NCBI GenBank assembly: GCA_003490145.1
Contig: QULQ01000019.1
Coordinates: forward strand, 1 to 50,559
Source: Lachnospiraceae bacterium OM04-12BH
Lineage (GTDB): Bacteria; Bacillota; Clostridia; Lachnospirales; Lachnospiraceae
DNA: 50,559 nt
Direction: 5' to 3'
The notes below the pieces were generated by a model, which was not told the origin of the DNA, searched no databases, and saw only the letters and a program-made list of their open reading frames with translations. Positions within the stretch are counted from its first letter, which is position 1. The number at the start of each line of letters is the position of its first letter. The position numbers and the translations under genes are program-made. Below, one piece after another: positions 1-8,511 of the stretch.

Positions 1-104
1 ACGACAACCCCTCAAGTTGTACCCTCACGAAACCAGCCCCTCAACAACTTTGAATACCCTTAATTCTTAATTGAATTGCTGTGTGGCGCTTTTTTTATTG
101 TTAC

Positions 105-176
105 GGCGGGGTAGAGCAGCGGCAGCTCACCTGGCTCATACCCAGGAGGTCGTAGGTTCGAGTCCTGCCCCCGCAA
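105..176 (+). tRNA. tRNA-Met (anticodon CAT), probably prophage-borne
   Basis: A full cloverleaf can be drawn: acceptor stem 105-111 with 169-175, D arm GAGC/GCTC, anticodon arm CCTGG/CCAGG with loop CTCATAC, and T arm GTAGG/CCTGC with loop TTCGAGT. The anticodon is CAT. The first pair is a G-A mismatch, reminiscent of initiator tRNAs, but the three G-C pairs typical of the initiator anticodon stem are absent. No CCA is encoded. It lies about 50 bases before a truncated phage structural gene, so I infer a phage-carried tRNA-Met rather than the housekeeping copy. Confidence 0.75.
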
Positions 177-226
177 TTTCCCATATCGCAGAAAGTGCGA
201 TTCAAAAAATATTTTAGGAGGACGAT

Positions 227-439
227 ATGAAGAACATTTTTGAAATCATGAAAGAGTATGGACTTGAAGTGGCGGAAGATAAGAAGAATGACTTCGAAAA
301 GTCTGTATTGGAGAACTACAAGATCGTGACTGATTATGACAATCAGACCAAGAAGTTGGACGCAGCCAATGATACAATCAAGGCCAATGATACTGCCATG
401 AAAGACTTACAGGGTATGCTGACCGGGCAAAGAGGGTAA
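227..439 (+). pseudogene. Truncated phage scaffold / minor structural protein gp20-like (N-terminal part)
   Basis: A 70-residue ORF with a good ribosome binding site (TAGGAGGACGAT before the ATG). The sequence is charged and predicted helical or coiled coil: it begins MKNIFEIMKEYGLEVAEDKK and continues through a repetitive Asp/Lys/Asn section (DAANDTIKANDTAMKDL). This resembles the N-terminus of phage gp20-type scaffold proteins, which are normally well over 150 residues, so the gene is cut short. Reading stops at 437-439, and unrelated coding-like sequence follows in another frame. I interpret it as a remnant left by deletion of a prophage. The family call is from memory of such sequences. 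Confidence 0.6.
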
Positions 440-528
440 AGCTGAAATATAACCGTGGCCGTAAAGGCGGCAAGCGTACCAGGTACCGGAACAAGGAAGA
501 ATTGATTCAGGACTATATGGGAAAGTAA
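436..528 (+). pseudogene. C-terminal scrap of an unidentified (phage?) gene
   Basis: Directly after the scaffold remnant, in the next frame, an open stretch encodes a very basic tail (VKLKYNRGRKGGKRTRYRNK followed by EELIQDYMGK) ending in TAA at 526-528. It has no start of its own. It reads like the true end of a different protein joined to the scaffold remnant by a deletion. I cannot name the parent gene. Confidence 0.35.
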
Positions 529-1000
529 GATATTCTGAATGTTACTCGATTGTGTGTAAATAACAAGAGTTATAACTGCGCAAAGCATAATTACAAACTG
601 GATCAGATCCTGATATGTAACCATTGGCACCAGCTCCTTCCGTATAGCGTCCGACAGCTGACATATCGCCCCTTCAGTTCCCTTGGTAAATATATTATGT
701 TATCAATGTGCGGGGACACCTGCCGGACAGGATGAAAGGACTGTATGGCAGAATCGAAACAGAAGTAAGAACAGGTATGTCCCGTGTAGGTAAAATGATT
801 TCCAAAAGCAGAAAAAGTCGATAAACACTGATAAAACATGGCGATAAAGGATTTGTGCATATTGCTATGTAAATTCCAATCCAGAAGGTCAAACAGCTGG
901 TATATTCTGTCGAATGGTGGTAAAATAGATTCATTCCTGAGGAAAGAGCATATGGGTGATTCAGATAGATTCTGAGTGACAGGGTAGGGAGAAACAGAAA
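529..1000. other. Gene-poor stretch next to the prophage scrap
   Basis: I see no convincing gene here. Short ORFs on both strands lack ribosome binding sites and family resemblance. A 30-codon basic ORF (732-824) exists but its Shine-Dalgarno is poor. The stretch probably combines decayed prophage sequence with the upstream region of the lysozyme gene. Confidence 0.5.
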
Positions 1001-2551
1001 ATGAAACGAAACGGAAATATCAGTGAGTCAGGGAAAATGCTGATCCTTGGCATAGGGATTTTGCTGATTCTTGCAATCATAGTGATTGTGCTGGTTGTCC
1101 GGATGAAGGATGATGTCAGGAAAAGGGATACTGTTGTGGAGACACTGCAGCAGGAAATCCCGGAGGACGGTGAAGGACAGGCGGAATCCGGCAGTGAAAC
1201 GGAAGATGGCAGGTTACATGAAGAGACAGCACTGGAATCAGAAGATAAAGCACAGAATGATGACAGTGTGCAGGTAGGAGCACTTGAGGATGAAGAGGAT
1301 CCGCAGGAGCAGAAAGCGGCCGAAAATGCTGGAGGCATTGCTGTGGCGATAACTAAGGGAGCAGAAAATACGGTGCCAAAGTCAGCAGACGAAAACGGTC
1401 AGCAGTCCATGGGGATCGATGTATCCAAGCATCAGGGAAATATCGACTGGGCGAAGGTGAAGGCTTCCGGTGTGGAATTTGCCATGGTACGTGTGGGATA
1501 CCGGGCGAAAAGTACAGGGCAGCTTTATGAAGATCCTACTGCCAGATATAATCTGCAGGAAGCGCAGGCAGCAGGGATCAGGCTTGGGGCATATTTCTTT
1601 TCCAGTGCGGTGACGGAGGAGGAAGCCAGAGAAGAAGCCAGGTTTACAACAGACCTGATTGCAAAGTATAAAATTACCTACCCGGTAGCCTATAACTGTG
1701 AAGGATTTCAGGATGCAGGGAATAGACAGTATGCGCTGAGTCAGACAGAACGTACAGGTCTTGCCTGTGCATTCCTTGATGAAGTGGCAGCGGCAGGATA
1801 TACGCCTATGTTCTATGCGTCAAGAAACGAGCTTGCAGGAAATGCAAGCTGGGATACTGATATCCTTGCATCCAGATATAAGATCTGGCTTGCCTGGTAT
1901 CCAAGTGTTATGACAGAGCAGGCTGACTATTCCGGCAGCTATGCCATGTGGCAGTATACCTGTCAGGGAACGGTAGATGGAATTTCGGGAAAGACAGATA
2001 TAAATACTGCTTACTTCAGCTATACGAAGGAAGCAGAGGCAAAGGACGATACTCCTGCAGAGAGGGTGACGGTGAATCCTGAGGTAGGGATTAATTTTAC
2101 AGAGGTCAATGAGACTGTGACAGCCAAGCAGGAAACCAATCTGAGGACAGAGCCGAGCACGGCAAGCGATGACACGATCGTAGGAAAGCTGACCCATGGA
2201 GATACAGCGACACGAACCGGTGTTGGACATAATGGCTGGTCGAGGGTGGTCTATCAGGGACAGACCCTGTATGCGGTAACCAGCTATCTGACAACAGATA
2301 TGGAGGATACCGGGCAGCAGGCACCGCCGCAGGGACCGGTCTATACGCCTGTGGGAGATCAGGTGACAGCCAAGCAGGAAACCAATCTGAGGACAGAACC
2401 GAGTACGGCAAGCGATGACACGATCGTGGGTAAGCTGCACAATGGAGAGGCTTTGACGAGGATTGCAACTGGAGACAACGGCTGGTCACAGCTTGAGTAT
2501 AACGGACAGACGGTATATGCAGTCAGCAGTTATCTGATGCCTGCCGGCTGA
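1001..2551 (+). CDS. Membrane-anchored GH25 lysozyme with two C-terminal SH3b repeats
   Basis: 516 residues, predicted to cleave peptidoglycan beta-1,4 bonds at the cell surface. Residues about 13-34 form one transmembrane segment. Residues 35-135 are an acidic, low-complexity linker. A GH25 barrel spans about 137-340, opening with MGIDVSKHQG (D140). Two near-identical bacterial SH3 domains follow at about 371-430 and 454-512 and should bind the wall. In the usual DxE catalytic motif the aspartate is asparagine here (YNCEGF, N232 and E234), while the glutamate is kept. The ATG has an AGGGAGAAAC ribosome binding site. The gene could act in wall remodelling; nothing ties it to the prophage scrap except position. 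Confidence 0.9.
   Translation: MKRNGNISESGKMLILGIGILLILAIIVIVLVVRMKDDVRKRDTVVETLQQEIPEDGEGQAESGSETEDGRLHEETALESEDKAQNDDSVQVGALEDEEDPQEQKAAENAGGIAVAITKGAENTVPKSADENGQQSMGIDVSKHQGNIDWAKVKASGVEFAMVRVGYRAKSTGQLYEDPTARYNLQEAQAAGIRLGAYFFSSAVTEEEAREEARFTTDLIAKYKITYPVAYNCEGFQDAGNRQYALSQTERTGLACAFLDEVAAAGYTPMFYASRNELAGNASWDTDILASRYKIWLAWYPSVMTEQADYSGSYAMWQYTCQGTVDGISGKTDINTAYFSYTKEAEAKDDTPAERVTVNPEVGINFTEVNETVTAKQETNLRTEPSTASDDTIVGKLTHGDTATRTGVGHNGWSRVVYQGQTLYAVTSYLTTDMEDTGQQAPPQGPVYTPVGDQVTAKQETNLRTEPSTASDDTIVGKLHNGEALTRIATGDNGWSQLEYNGQTVYAVSSYLMPAG
2117..2437 (+). repeat. Internal DNA repeat encoding the two SH3b domains
   Basis: Two copies of about 75 bases (2117-2191 and 2363-2437) are nearly identical, differing mainly at silent third positions. 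They encode the same VTAKQETNLRTEPSTASDDT segment of each SH3b domain. The conservation indicates a recent tandem duplication or gene conversion. Confidence 0.85.
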
Positions 2552-2583
2552 GAAAATAGAAAACAGACAAGGAGAGACAGATT

Positions 2584-3894
2584 ATGTGGGCTTATGAAAG
2601 TGTATTTTATCAGATTTATCCTTTGGGATTTTGCGGAGCACCCTTTGAAAATGACGGAGTGCTGACACACAGGATCAAAAAGGTGGAAGAGTGGATTCCT
2701 CATATGAAAAGACTGGGGATCAATGCCATTTATTTTTCACCTGTTTTTGAGTCTGACACGCATGGCTACAATACAAGGGATTATAAGAAAATTGATGTCA
2801 GGCTTGGAACCAATGAGGACTTTAAGGAAGTGTGCGACAAGCTGCATGAAAATGGGATCAGGGTTGTGCTGGATGGCGTATTCAATCACGTGGGAAGGGG
2901 GTTCTATCAGTTTCAGGACGTTATTAAAAACAGGGAGAATTCTCCTTATCTGAACTGGTTTCACATCAATCTTTCGGGTAATTCAGGTTATAATGACGGA
3001 CTTTGGTATGAGGGCTGGGAAGGCAATTATGATCTTGTGAAGCTGAACCTGCAGAATAATGAAGTAGTGGAGCATATCCTGGACGCAGTGAAGTACTGGA
3101 TCGATACCTTTGATATTGACGGACTTCGGCTGGATGTGGCATATTGCCTGGATGAGAACTTTGTCAGAAGGCTGCGCAGCTTTACCGACAGCCAGAAACA
3201 GGATTTCTTCCTGCTTGGGGAGATGCTGCATGGAGATTATAACAGACTGATGAATGATGCCATGCTGCATTCTGCTACCAATTATGAATGTTATAAGGGA
3301 TTGTACTCCAGCTTTAACAGCATGAATATGTTTGAGATCATTCATTCTCTTTTAAGACAGTTCGGTCCGGAAAACTGGACCCTTTATAAGGGAAAACATC
3401 TGCTTTCCTTTGTAGATAATCATGATGTGACAAGAGTGGCAAGTATTCTGCAGAATGATAAGCATCTGCCACTGATCTATGCACTCTGTTTTGGTATGCC
3501 GGGAATCCCCTGTGTCTATTATGGAAGTGAATGGGGAGAGAAGGCAGACAAGAGTGAAGGGGATCCGGCACTGCGCAGGTGCTTTGATGCCCCGGTATTT
3601 AATGAGCTGTCAGAGTGGATCTCCAGGCTGGCAGAGGCAAAGAAGCATTCTGCTGCATTGAATTATGGGGATTTCAGATCTGTGCTGCTGACAAACAGAC
3701 AGTGTATCTTTGAAAGAAAGACGGATGGAGAAAGAGTACTGGTAGCGATCAATGCAGATGGGGAACCGTTTACGGCGCATTTTGATGCAGGATGCGGTAC
3801 GGCTGTTGATCTGATCACGGGACAGAACCATGATTTTGGTGGAGGAAGTGAACTGCCTCCGTACAGCGCTTATTTCTGGAAAATGGAGCGTTAG
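2584..3894 (+). CDS. Alpha-amylase family (GH13) glycosidase
   Basis: 436 residues with no signal peptide, so probably cytoplasmic, acting on alpha-glucans or maltodextrins. The GH13 signature regions are all present: DGVFNH (D97, H102), GLRLDVA with the nucleophile D184, LLGEM with the acid/base E213, and FVDNHD with D281. The short C-terminal beta domain ends at AYFWKMER. The start has an AAGGAG site about nine bases upstream. It follows the lysozyme by 32 bases and may be co-transcribed, though the functions look unrelated. Substrate specificity cannot be read from the sequence. Confidence 0.92.
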   Translation: MWAYESVFYQIYPLGFCGAPFENDGVLTHRIKKVEEWIPHMKRLGINAIYFSPVFESDTHGYNTRDYKKIDVRLGTNEDFKEVCDKLHENGIRVVLDGVFNHVGRGFYQFQDVIKNRENSPYLNWFHINLSGNSGYNDGLWYEGWEGNYDLVKLNLQNNEVVEHILDAVKYWIDTFDIDGLRLDVAYCLDENFVRRLRSFTDSQKQDFFLLGEMLHGDYNRLMNDAMLHSATNYECYKGLYSSFNSMNMFEIIHSLLRQFGPENWTLYKGKHLLSFVDNHDVTRVASILQNDKHLPLIYALCFGMPGIPCVYYGSEWGEKADKSEGDPALRRCFDAPVFNELSEWISRLAEAKKHSAALNYGDFRSVLLTNRQCIFERKTDGERVLVAINADGEPFTAHFDAGCGTAVDLITGQNHDFGGGSELPPYSAYFWKMER

Positions 3895-3960
3895 ACGGGA
3901 GCCGGGATACCGCAAGAGAGGATCAGGGATTCAGAGAAAAGACAGTAATTGGAAGGAAAA

Positions 3961-4755
3961 ATGGGGTCAGGAACAGTGATCAGTGAAGGACTGATGGATC
4001 AGATGATCCGTATCATAAAGGAGGGCGGAGAGATTATTCTCTCCGCCCGGCATATCGGAGAGACGGTGACAGCCAAGGAGGGCAAGGGTAATTTTGTCAC
4101 AGCATATGATAAGAAAGTACAGGCATTTTTGTTTGAAAGACTGGGAGAGCTTTTGCCGGAAGCTGTTTTTGCCGGAGAAGAGGAGGAAAGCCATCCGGAT
4201 GTCAAAAATGGCTATGCCTTTATCATTGACCCTATTGATGGCACTATGAATTTCATGAAGGGATACCGCAGAAGTGCCATTTCAGTCGGACTTCTTAAGG
4301 AGGGGGTGCCTTGTGCCGGAATTGTATATAATCCCTATGCCGGTGAAGTATTCAGTGCCATCAGGGGTAAGGGAGCATTTCTGAACGGAAACAGGATCCA
4401 TGTAGCAGATGAAGGTCTGTCAGAGCAGCTTGTCCTGTTTGGAACATCCCCATATGATCAGGAGCTTTATGAAAGGACGTTCCGGATCTGCTATGCACTG
4501 TTTCAAAAATGTCCTGATATCAGACGAAGTGGATCAGCAGCCATTGATCTGTGTGATGTAGCATGTGGGAGAGCCGGACTTTATTTTGAACTGATGCTCA
4601 GTCCCTGGGATTATGCGGCTGGCTGCCTGATCCTGGCAGAGGCAGGAGGAAAAGCTGTCACACAGGAAGGAAAAGAGCTCACCTTTGATCAGAAGAACAG
4701 CGTAGTGGCAGGAAGCATACTTACAGTAAAGGAGGCTCTTTCCTGTATGAAGTAA
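3961..4755 (+). CDS. Inositol monophosphatase family protein (SuhB-like)
   Basis: A Mg-dependent sugar phosphatase of the IMPase superfamily. The metal-binding glutamates (AGEEEES), the DPIDGTMNF motif and the C-terminal WDYAAG motif are all present. I take the ATG at 3961, giving 264 residues, because GGAAGG lies just before it. The reading frame also opens at a TTG at 3949, but that has no Shine-Dalgarno. Possible substrates are inositol phosphate, fructose-1,6-bisphosphate or PAP; the sequence does not decide. It sits between the amylase and a membrane protein with short gaps. Confidence 0.87.
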   Translation: MGSGTVISEGLMDQMIRIIKEGGEIILSARHIGETVTAKEGKGNFVTAYDKKVQAFLFERLGELLPEAVFAGEEEESHPDVKNGYAFIIDPIDGTMNFMKGYRRSAISVGLLKEGVPCAGIVYNPYAGEVFSAIRGKGAFLNGNRIHVADEGLSEQLVLFGTSPYDQELYERTFRICYALFQKCPDIRRSGSAAIDLCDVACGRAGLYFELMLSPWDYAAGCLILAEAGGKAVTQEGKELTFDQKNSVVAGSILTVKEALSCMK

Positions 4756-4777
4756 TAGGAAGGGCAGAGGAGACAGA

Positions 4778-6097
4778 ATGGAATACACAGTTTATCAGCT
4801 TGCTTTTTTCTTTTTTATTTATTCCTTTGCAGGATGGTGTATCGAGGTCTGCTGTGCAGCCATCCAGAAGCGGAAGTTTGTAAACAGGGGATTTGTAAAT
4901 GGACCTTTGTGTCCGATTTATGGATCAGGTGCAGTGTTATTTGCTATATTTTTGCCGGAGCTTAAAGAGGCTCCTTTCTTCCTGTTTCTGGCAGGTGCAA
5001 TTCTGGCCTCCATACTGGAATTTACGACAGGGGCGCTGCTTGAAAAGCTGTTCCATAGAAAATGGTGGGACTACTCTGATATTAAGTGGAACTATGAAGG
5101 ATATGTGTGTCTGCCTTTTTCCCTGATCTGGGGTGGTTGTGCGGTCATTTTAAATATGTTCCTGAATCCGCTGCTGGTTAAGCTTCTTGGTATCATGCCA
5201 AAGCTTCTGATAGTGATCATTATGATCGCCCTTACGGTGGTTCTTGTGCTTGATACAGTGGGAACCACGCTGGCGATCCGTGGTCTGCAGAAGAAGCAGG
5301 TTCAGCTTGCAGAGTTTACAGAAGGTGTCAGCCAGGTATCAAAGCTTCTGGAAAATGTTATTACCAGACGGATACAGAAGCGTATGGACAAGGCATTTCC
5401 GATGCTGGAAATACCGAAGATCAAGAGACAGAAGAGAACGAAGGAAAAGGAAACTGTATTTGCTGAGGGATGCAGCTTTTATAAGCTGGTCAGCCTGTTT
5501 TTTATTGGTGCATTCCTCGGAGATATTACGGAAACAATTTTCTGTCTGATCACAGCAGGAAAACTGATGAGCAGGAGCAGTGTTGTATATGGTCCCTTCA
5601 GTATCGTATGGGGACTTGGCTGTGCGTTTCTGACAGCGATCCTTTACCGGATAAGGAATAAGAACGATTCCTATATATTTATTGCAGGAACACTCCTTGG
5701 CGGTGTCTATGAATATATCTGCAGTGTGTTTACGGAACTTGTTTTTGGAACGGTATTTTGGGATTACAGCAAATTTGCCTTTAATCTGGGAGGCAGGATT
5801 AATCTGCTCTACTGTTTCTTTTGGGGAATTGCGGCAGTTGTATGGATGAAGCTGCTGTACCCGAGACTTTCTACCGGGATTGAGAAGATTCCCATGAAAG
5901 CAGGTAAGATCATCTGTACAGTAATGCTGGTATTTATGATTTTTGACTGCCTGCTGTCAGCAATGGCACTGGCCAGATACACAGAGCGGAACACGACAGG
6001 AAAACAGGCACAGAATGAAGTCGAGAGCTTTCTGGATGAGTATTTCGGAGACGAAAGAATGGAGCGGATCTATCCAAATGCTAAGATCGTGGATTGA
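4778..6097 (+). CDS. Duplicated CmpB-type (putative ABC permease type II) membrane protein
   Basis: 439 residues with many hydrophobic segments. Two halves each show the layout of the ABC_trans_CmpB family. The first runs about 1-140 (SFAGWCIEV, GFVNGPLCPIYGSG, WDYSD, GYVCLPFSLIWG). The second runs about 235-380 (GDITETIF, VVYGPFSIVWG, FWDYSKFAFNLGGRINL). A cytoplasmic linker of about 50 basic residues separates them. Despite the family name no transport substrate is known, and no ATPase gene is adjacent. The gene ends at a clear terminator. Confidence 0.75.
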   Translation: MEYTVYQLAFFFFIYSFAGWCIEVCCAAIQKRKFVNRGFVNGPLCPIYGSGAVLFAIFLPELKEAPFFLFLAGAILASILEFTTGALLEKLFHRKWWDYSDIKWNYEGYVCLPFSLIWGGCAVILNMFLNPLLVKLLGIMPKLLIVIIMIALTVVLVLDTVGTTLAIRGLQKKQVQLAEFTEGVSQVSKLLENVITRRIQKRMDKAFPMLEIPKIKRQKRTKEKETVFAEGCSFYKLVSLFFIGAFLGDITETIFCLITAGKLMSRSSVVYGPFSIVWGLGCAFLTAILYRIRNKNDSYIFIAGTLLGGVYEYICSVFTELVFGTVFWDYSKFAFNLGGRINLLYCFFWGIAAVVWMKLLYPRLSTGIEKIPMKAGKIICTVMLVFMIFDCLLSAMALARYTERNTTGKQAQNEVESFLDEYFGDERMERIYPNAKIVD

Positions 6098-6109
6098 AAT
6101 TTAGAAAAA

Positions 6110-6154
6110 CGGGTTCCCGGAGATCAGAATATGATTTCGGGAACCTGTTTTTTT
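6110..6154 (+). terminator. Rho-independent terminator
   Basis: GGTTCCCG at 6112-6119 pairs with CGGGAACC at 6138-6145, followed by a run of T. It closes the 1.0-6.1 kb gene group. Confidence 0.85.
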
Positions 6155-6265
6155 ATGTCATAGGAAATTACTCCGTAATGTTCCAATGACATAAAAAACC
6201 TTCCGGGCAGGATCGCACTGCGGCGGAAGGGTAGATGTCGCATGGAGCGACCCGCCGCAGGCGGA

Positions 6266-6291
6266 GAATCCTGCAAGCAGGATTCTTTTTT
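6266..6291 (+). terminator. Short perfect hairpin with T run
   Basis: A 9-bp perfect stem (GAATCCTGC / GCAGGATTC) with a two-base loop is followed by six T. It lies beside a GC-rich CCGCCGCAGGCGG hairpin at about 6250. It probably insulates the padR promoter from upstream transcription. Confidence 0.7.
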
Positions 6292-6310
6292 ATATAATTT
6301 GTATAAGCTG

Positions 6311-6376
6311 TTGACAAAACAATATTATATATCGTATAGTATGAGATAGAAAATATATTATACGATATATAATATT
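6311..6376 (+). promoter_or_regulatory. padR promoter embedded in a perfect 18-bp inverted repeat
   Basis: TTGACA at 6311-6316 and TATAGT at 6335-6340 (18-bp spacer) form a good promoter. The arm 6321-6338 is the exact reverse complement of 6359-6376, with 20 bases between the arms. Each arm contains a TATCGTATA core. The left arm covers the -10 spacer region and the right arm lies just downstream, which fits autorepression by the PadR protein encoded next. The operator role is inferred. Confidence 0.75.
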
Positions 6377-6467
6377 ATAAAAATATATATGATTGCTGCT
6401 GCAGGAAACTGAAGTGAGGAAGGGAACGGTAAGCTGCATCAAAGCATGGGGAAAGGAGAGAGGGCAT

Positions 6468-6788
6468 ATGGTTTTTAATACAGGAGCAGCGCTTCTGGAT
6501 GCCATTGTACTGGCTGTTGTTTCAAGATCGGCAGAAGGGGCTTATGGCTATAAGATCACGCAGGAAGTAAGGCAGGTTATTGAATTGTCAGAGTCAACGC
6601 TTTATCCGGTACTGCGGAGACTGCAGAAGGATGAATGTCTGGAGGTTTACGACAGGGAATGCGCAGGACGGAACCGGAGATATTACAAGGTAACCGAAAA
6701 GGGAAGAAGTCAGTTAAATCTGTATGAGAGTGAATGGTACCGTTATGCGGCCAGAATCAATAGTATTTTCGAGGGAGGAGTAAAGTAA
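6468..6788 (+). CDS. PadR family transcriptional regulator
   Basis: 106 residues: a winged-helix PadR protein with the typical YGYKITQEV, LYPVLRRLQKDECL and RRYYKVTEKG blocks. The ATG at 6468 has a GAAAGGAGAG site upstream. An in-frame TTG at 6393 would add 25 residues without a ribosome site and is rejected. It is the first gene of a three-gene operon, and its stop overlaps the next start (TAATG). It most likely controls its own operon through the adjoining inverted repeat. Confidence 0.92.
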   Translation: MVFNTGAALLDAIVLAVVSRSAEGAYGYKITQEVRQVIELSESTLYPVLRRLQKDECLEVYDRECAGRNRRYYKVTEKGRSQLNLYESEWYRYAARINSIFEGGVK

Positions 6789-7576
6789 TGGGCAGATGGG
6801 AGTTTATGAGAAAACTGGAGGAGCTGCTTTCCGATATATCACCCAGTGAAAGGGAAGAAGCCCTTCAGTATTATAATGATTATTTTAATGATGCAGGTAG
6901 GGAAAATGAGAAGGAAGTGATCCAGGCGCTTGGTTCTCCGGAGGAGGTAGCGGAGATCGTCAGGTCAGGACTTATGGATGACCCGGATAAGGGAGAATTT
7001 ACCGAAAACGGATTTGCCAGCCAGCAGAAGGCAGCACGACAGAATGAGATCATTCAATCAGAGAAGGTGGAAGGCAGCCGTGAAGCAGGGCAGGAAGAGG
7101 AACAGGGAACCTGCAGGGGGAGTCAGAATAGAGCGGCTCAAAATACAGGCAGCTTTGCAGAAGGAGAAACAGAAGGCGGAAAAGAAAAGGATGGGCTTCC
7201 GACCTGGGCGATCGTGCTGATCGTGATTGCCTGTGTTGTTTTATCACCGGCTATTTTTGGGATCGGCGGTGGTGCATTAGGTGTACTGGTTGGTATTATT
7301 GCAGGGATCTTTGGTATTGTGATCGGTATCGCGGCAGCCATGGTGGCTTTATATGCAGTAGCTGCTGGTCTTGTAGTGTTTGGAATTGCTGCCCTTTTTG
7401 AAACACCATTGATTGGAATTGGGCTGATCGGCGGCGGACTTCTGTGTGCCGGACTTGGTGTATTGTTTATGATTCTTACTGTGCTGATCTTCCGGGAAGG
7501 CATCCCGGCACTTATCAGAGGATGCAGGGCATTGTGGAAAAAGATAACAGGAAAGAAGGAGGAGTGCAGGGCATGA
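6788..7576 (+). CDS. DUF1700 / HAAS domain membrane protein
   Basis: 262 residues. The N-terminal 65 form a helical HAAS signalling domain (LEELLSDISPSEREEALQYY, then LGSPEEVAEIVRSGL). A low-complexity acidic linker follows (about 75-135), then a glycine-rich hydrophobic region with three or four membrane helices (about 137-240). This family regularly stands between a PadR regulator and a DUF4097 protein. In such operons it is thought to take part in sensing at the membrane; the exact role is unknown. Confidence 0.85.
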   Translation: MGRWEFMRKLEELLSDISPSEREEALQYYNDYFNDAGRENEKEVIQALGSPEEVAEIVRSGLMDDPDKGEFTENGFASQQKAARQNEIIQSEKVEGSREAGQEEEQGTCRGSQNRAAQNTGSFAEGETEGGKEKDGLPTWAIVLIVIACVVLSPAIFGIGGGALGVLVGIIAGIFGIVIGIAAAMVALYAVAAGLVVFGIAALFETPLIGIGLIGGGLLCAGLGVLFMILTVLIFREGIPALIRGCRALWKKITGKKEECRA

Positions 7577-8490
7577 GAAAGTTTTATAAAGGGAGTCTTA
7601 TCACGGCAGCCTGTCTGATCGGGACAGGACTTATCCTTACTGCGGCCGGAGGTGCTGCCGGTATTCACGAAGCATATGGGATATTGAAGAATGAAGCCGT
7701 AGACTTGGAAATCATTGATCACTGGGATATGACAGATGATATGGGTGAGACCGGAAATACAACAGGAGATGAAAATATGCTGAATAATACAGAGGTCTTT
7801 ATCGCAGAGAATGTGGATCAGCTGGCGGTTGATGTGGGAGCCTGCAGGCTTGTTGTGAGGGAAGAGCAAATGGAGCAGGAACAGATCCGGGTTTCCTATA
7901 CGGGAAATGCAAGGATCAAATGTGAGATGGATGGAGATGAGCTGACAATAAAGGGGTATCAGAGAAAATTCTGGCTCATTTCTGGAAATAGAAGAGCTCC
8001 GGAGATTGTGATCACCATACCGGAGGGAAGAAAGCTTTCTGAAGTGGATTTGAAGACAGGAGCAGGGCAGGCTGAGATCTATGACCTTAAGGCAGATGAG
8101 ATCAGTATAGAAGCAGGAGCAGGGGAAGTCATTATGAGCCAGGTGGCAGCAAAGGAAATAAGTATGAAAGCCGGCGCTGGCTCTCTGGAAGCAGAAAAGA
8201 TGGACGTGAAGGATATAGAGGTCTCTGTAGGGGTTGGAAGCTTCAGCTATGAAGGAAAAGCGCCGGAAGAACTGGAAGCAGACTGTGCTATGGGAGAGAT
8301 TGTCATGAAGCTTTCCGGAAAAGAAAGTGATCACAGCTATAGTGTCCGCTGTGCAGCAGGAGAGGTAAGGATCGGAGACCATACCAGCTCCATGCTGGCA
8401 ATAGAAAGGTATATTGATAATGGTACCGGCAGTGAATATTCTGTAGACTGCAGTATGGGCAGCATCAGCATAACCTTTGCAGGAGAATAA
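7573..8490 (+). CDS. DUF4097 family beta-helix protein
   Basis: 305 residues starting at the ATG that overlaps the previous stop (ATGA), behind a GGAGG. An N-terminal hydrophobic segment (about 8-30) is followed by short repeating beta strands (LKTGAGQAEIYDL, IEAGAGEVIMSQV, MKAGAGSLEAEKM), typical of the DUF4097 adhesin-like fold. The product probably lies outside the membrane. Its coupling to the HAAS gene suggests the two work together. Confidence 0.85.
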   Translation: MRKFYKGSLITAACLIGTGLILTAAGGAAGIHEAYGILKNEAVDLEIIDHWDMTDDMGETGNTTGDENMLNNTEVFIAENVDQLAVDVGACRLVVREEQMEQEQIRVSYTGNARIKCEMDGDELTIKGYQRKFWLISGNRRAPEIVITIPEGRKLSEVDLKTGAGQAEIYDLKADEISIEAGAGEVIMSQVAAKEISMKAGAGSLEAEKMDVKDIEVSVGVGSFSYEGKAPEELEADCAMGEIVMKLSGKESDHSYSVRCAAGEVRIGDHTSSMLAIERYIDNGTGSEYSVDCSMGSISITFAGE

Positions 8491-8511
8491 TCAGAGCCGG
8501 CATATGGATGA

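Noticed and set aside
732..824. 30-codon basic ORF (MKGLYGRIETEVRTGMSRVG...)
   Set aside because: Ribosome site too close to the ATG, no recognised family, and located in decayed prophage sequence; too short to support.
1820..2440. 206-residue minus-strand frame with internal repeats
   Set aside because: The repeats are the antisense of the SH3b duplication; not a gene.
7138..8382. 414-residue minus-strand open frame opposite the DUF1700/DUF4097 genes
   Set aside because: Composition is that of an antisense shadow; no ribosome site or recognisable domain, while the plus strand has a clear operon.
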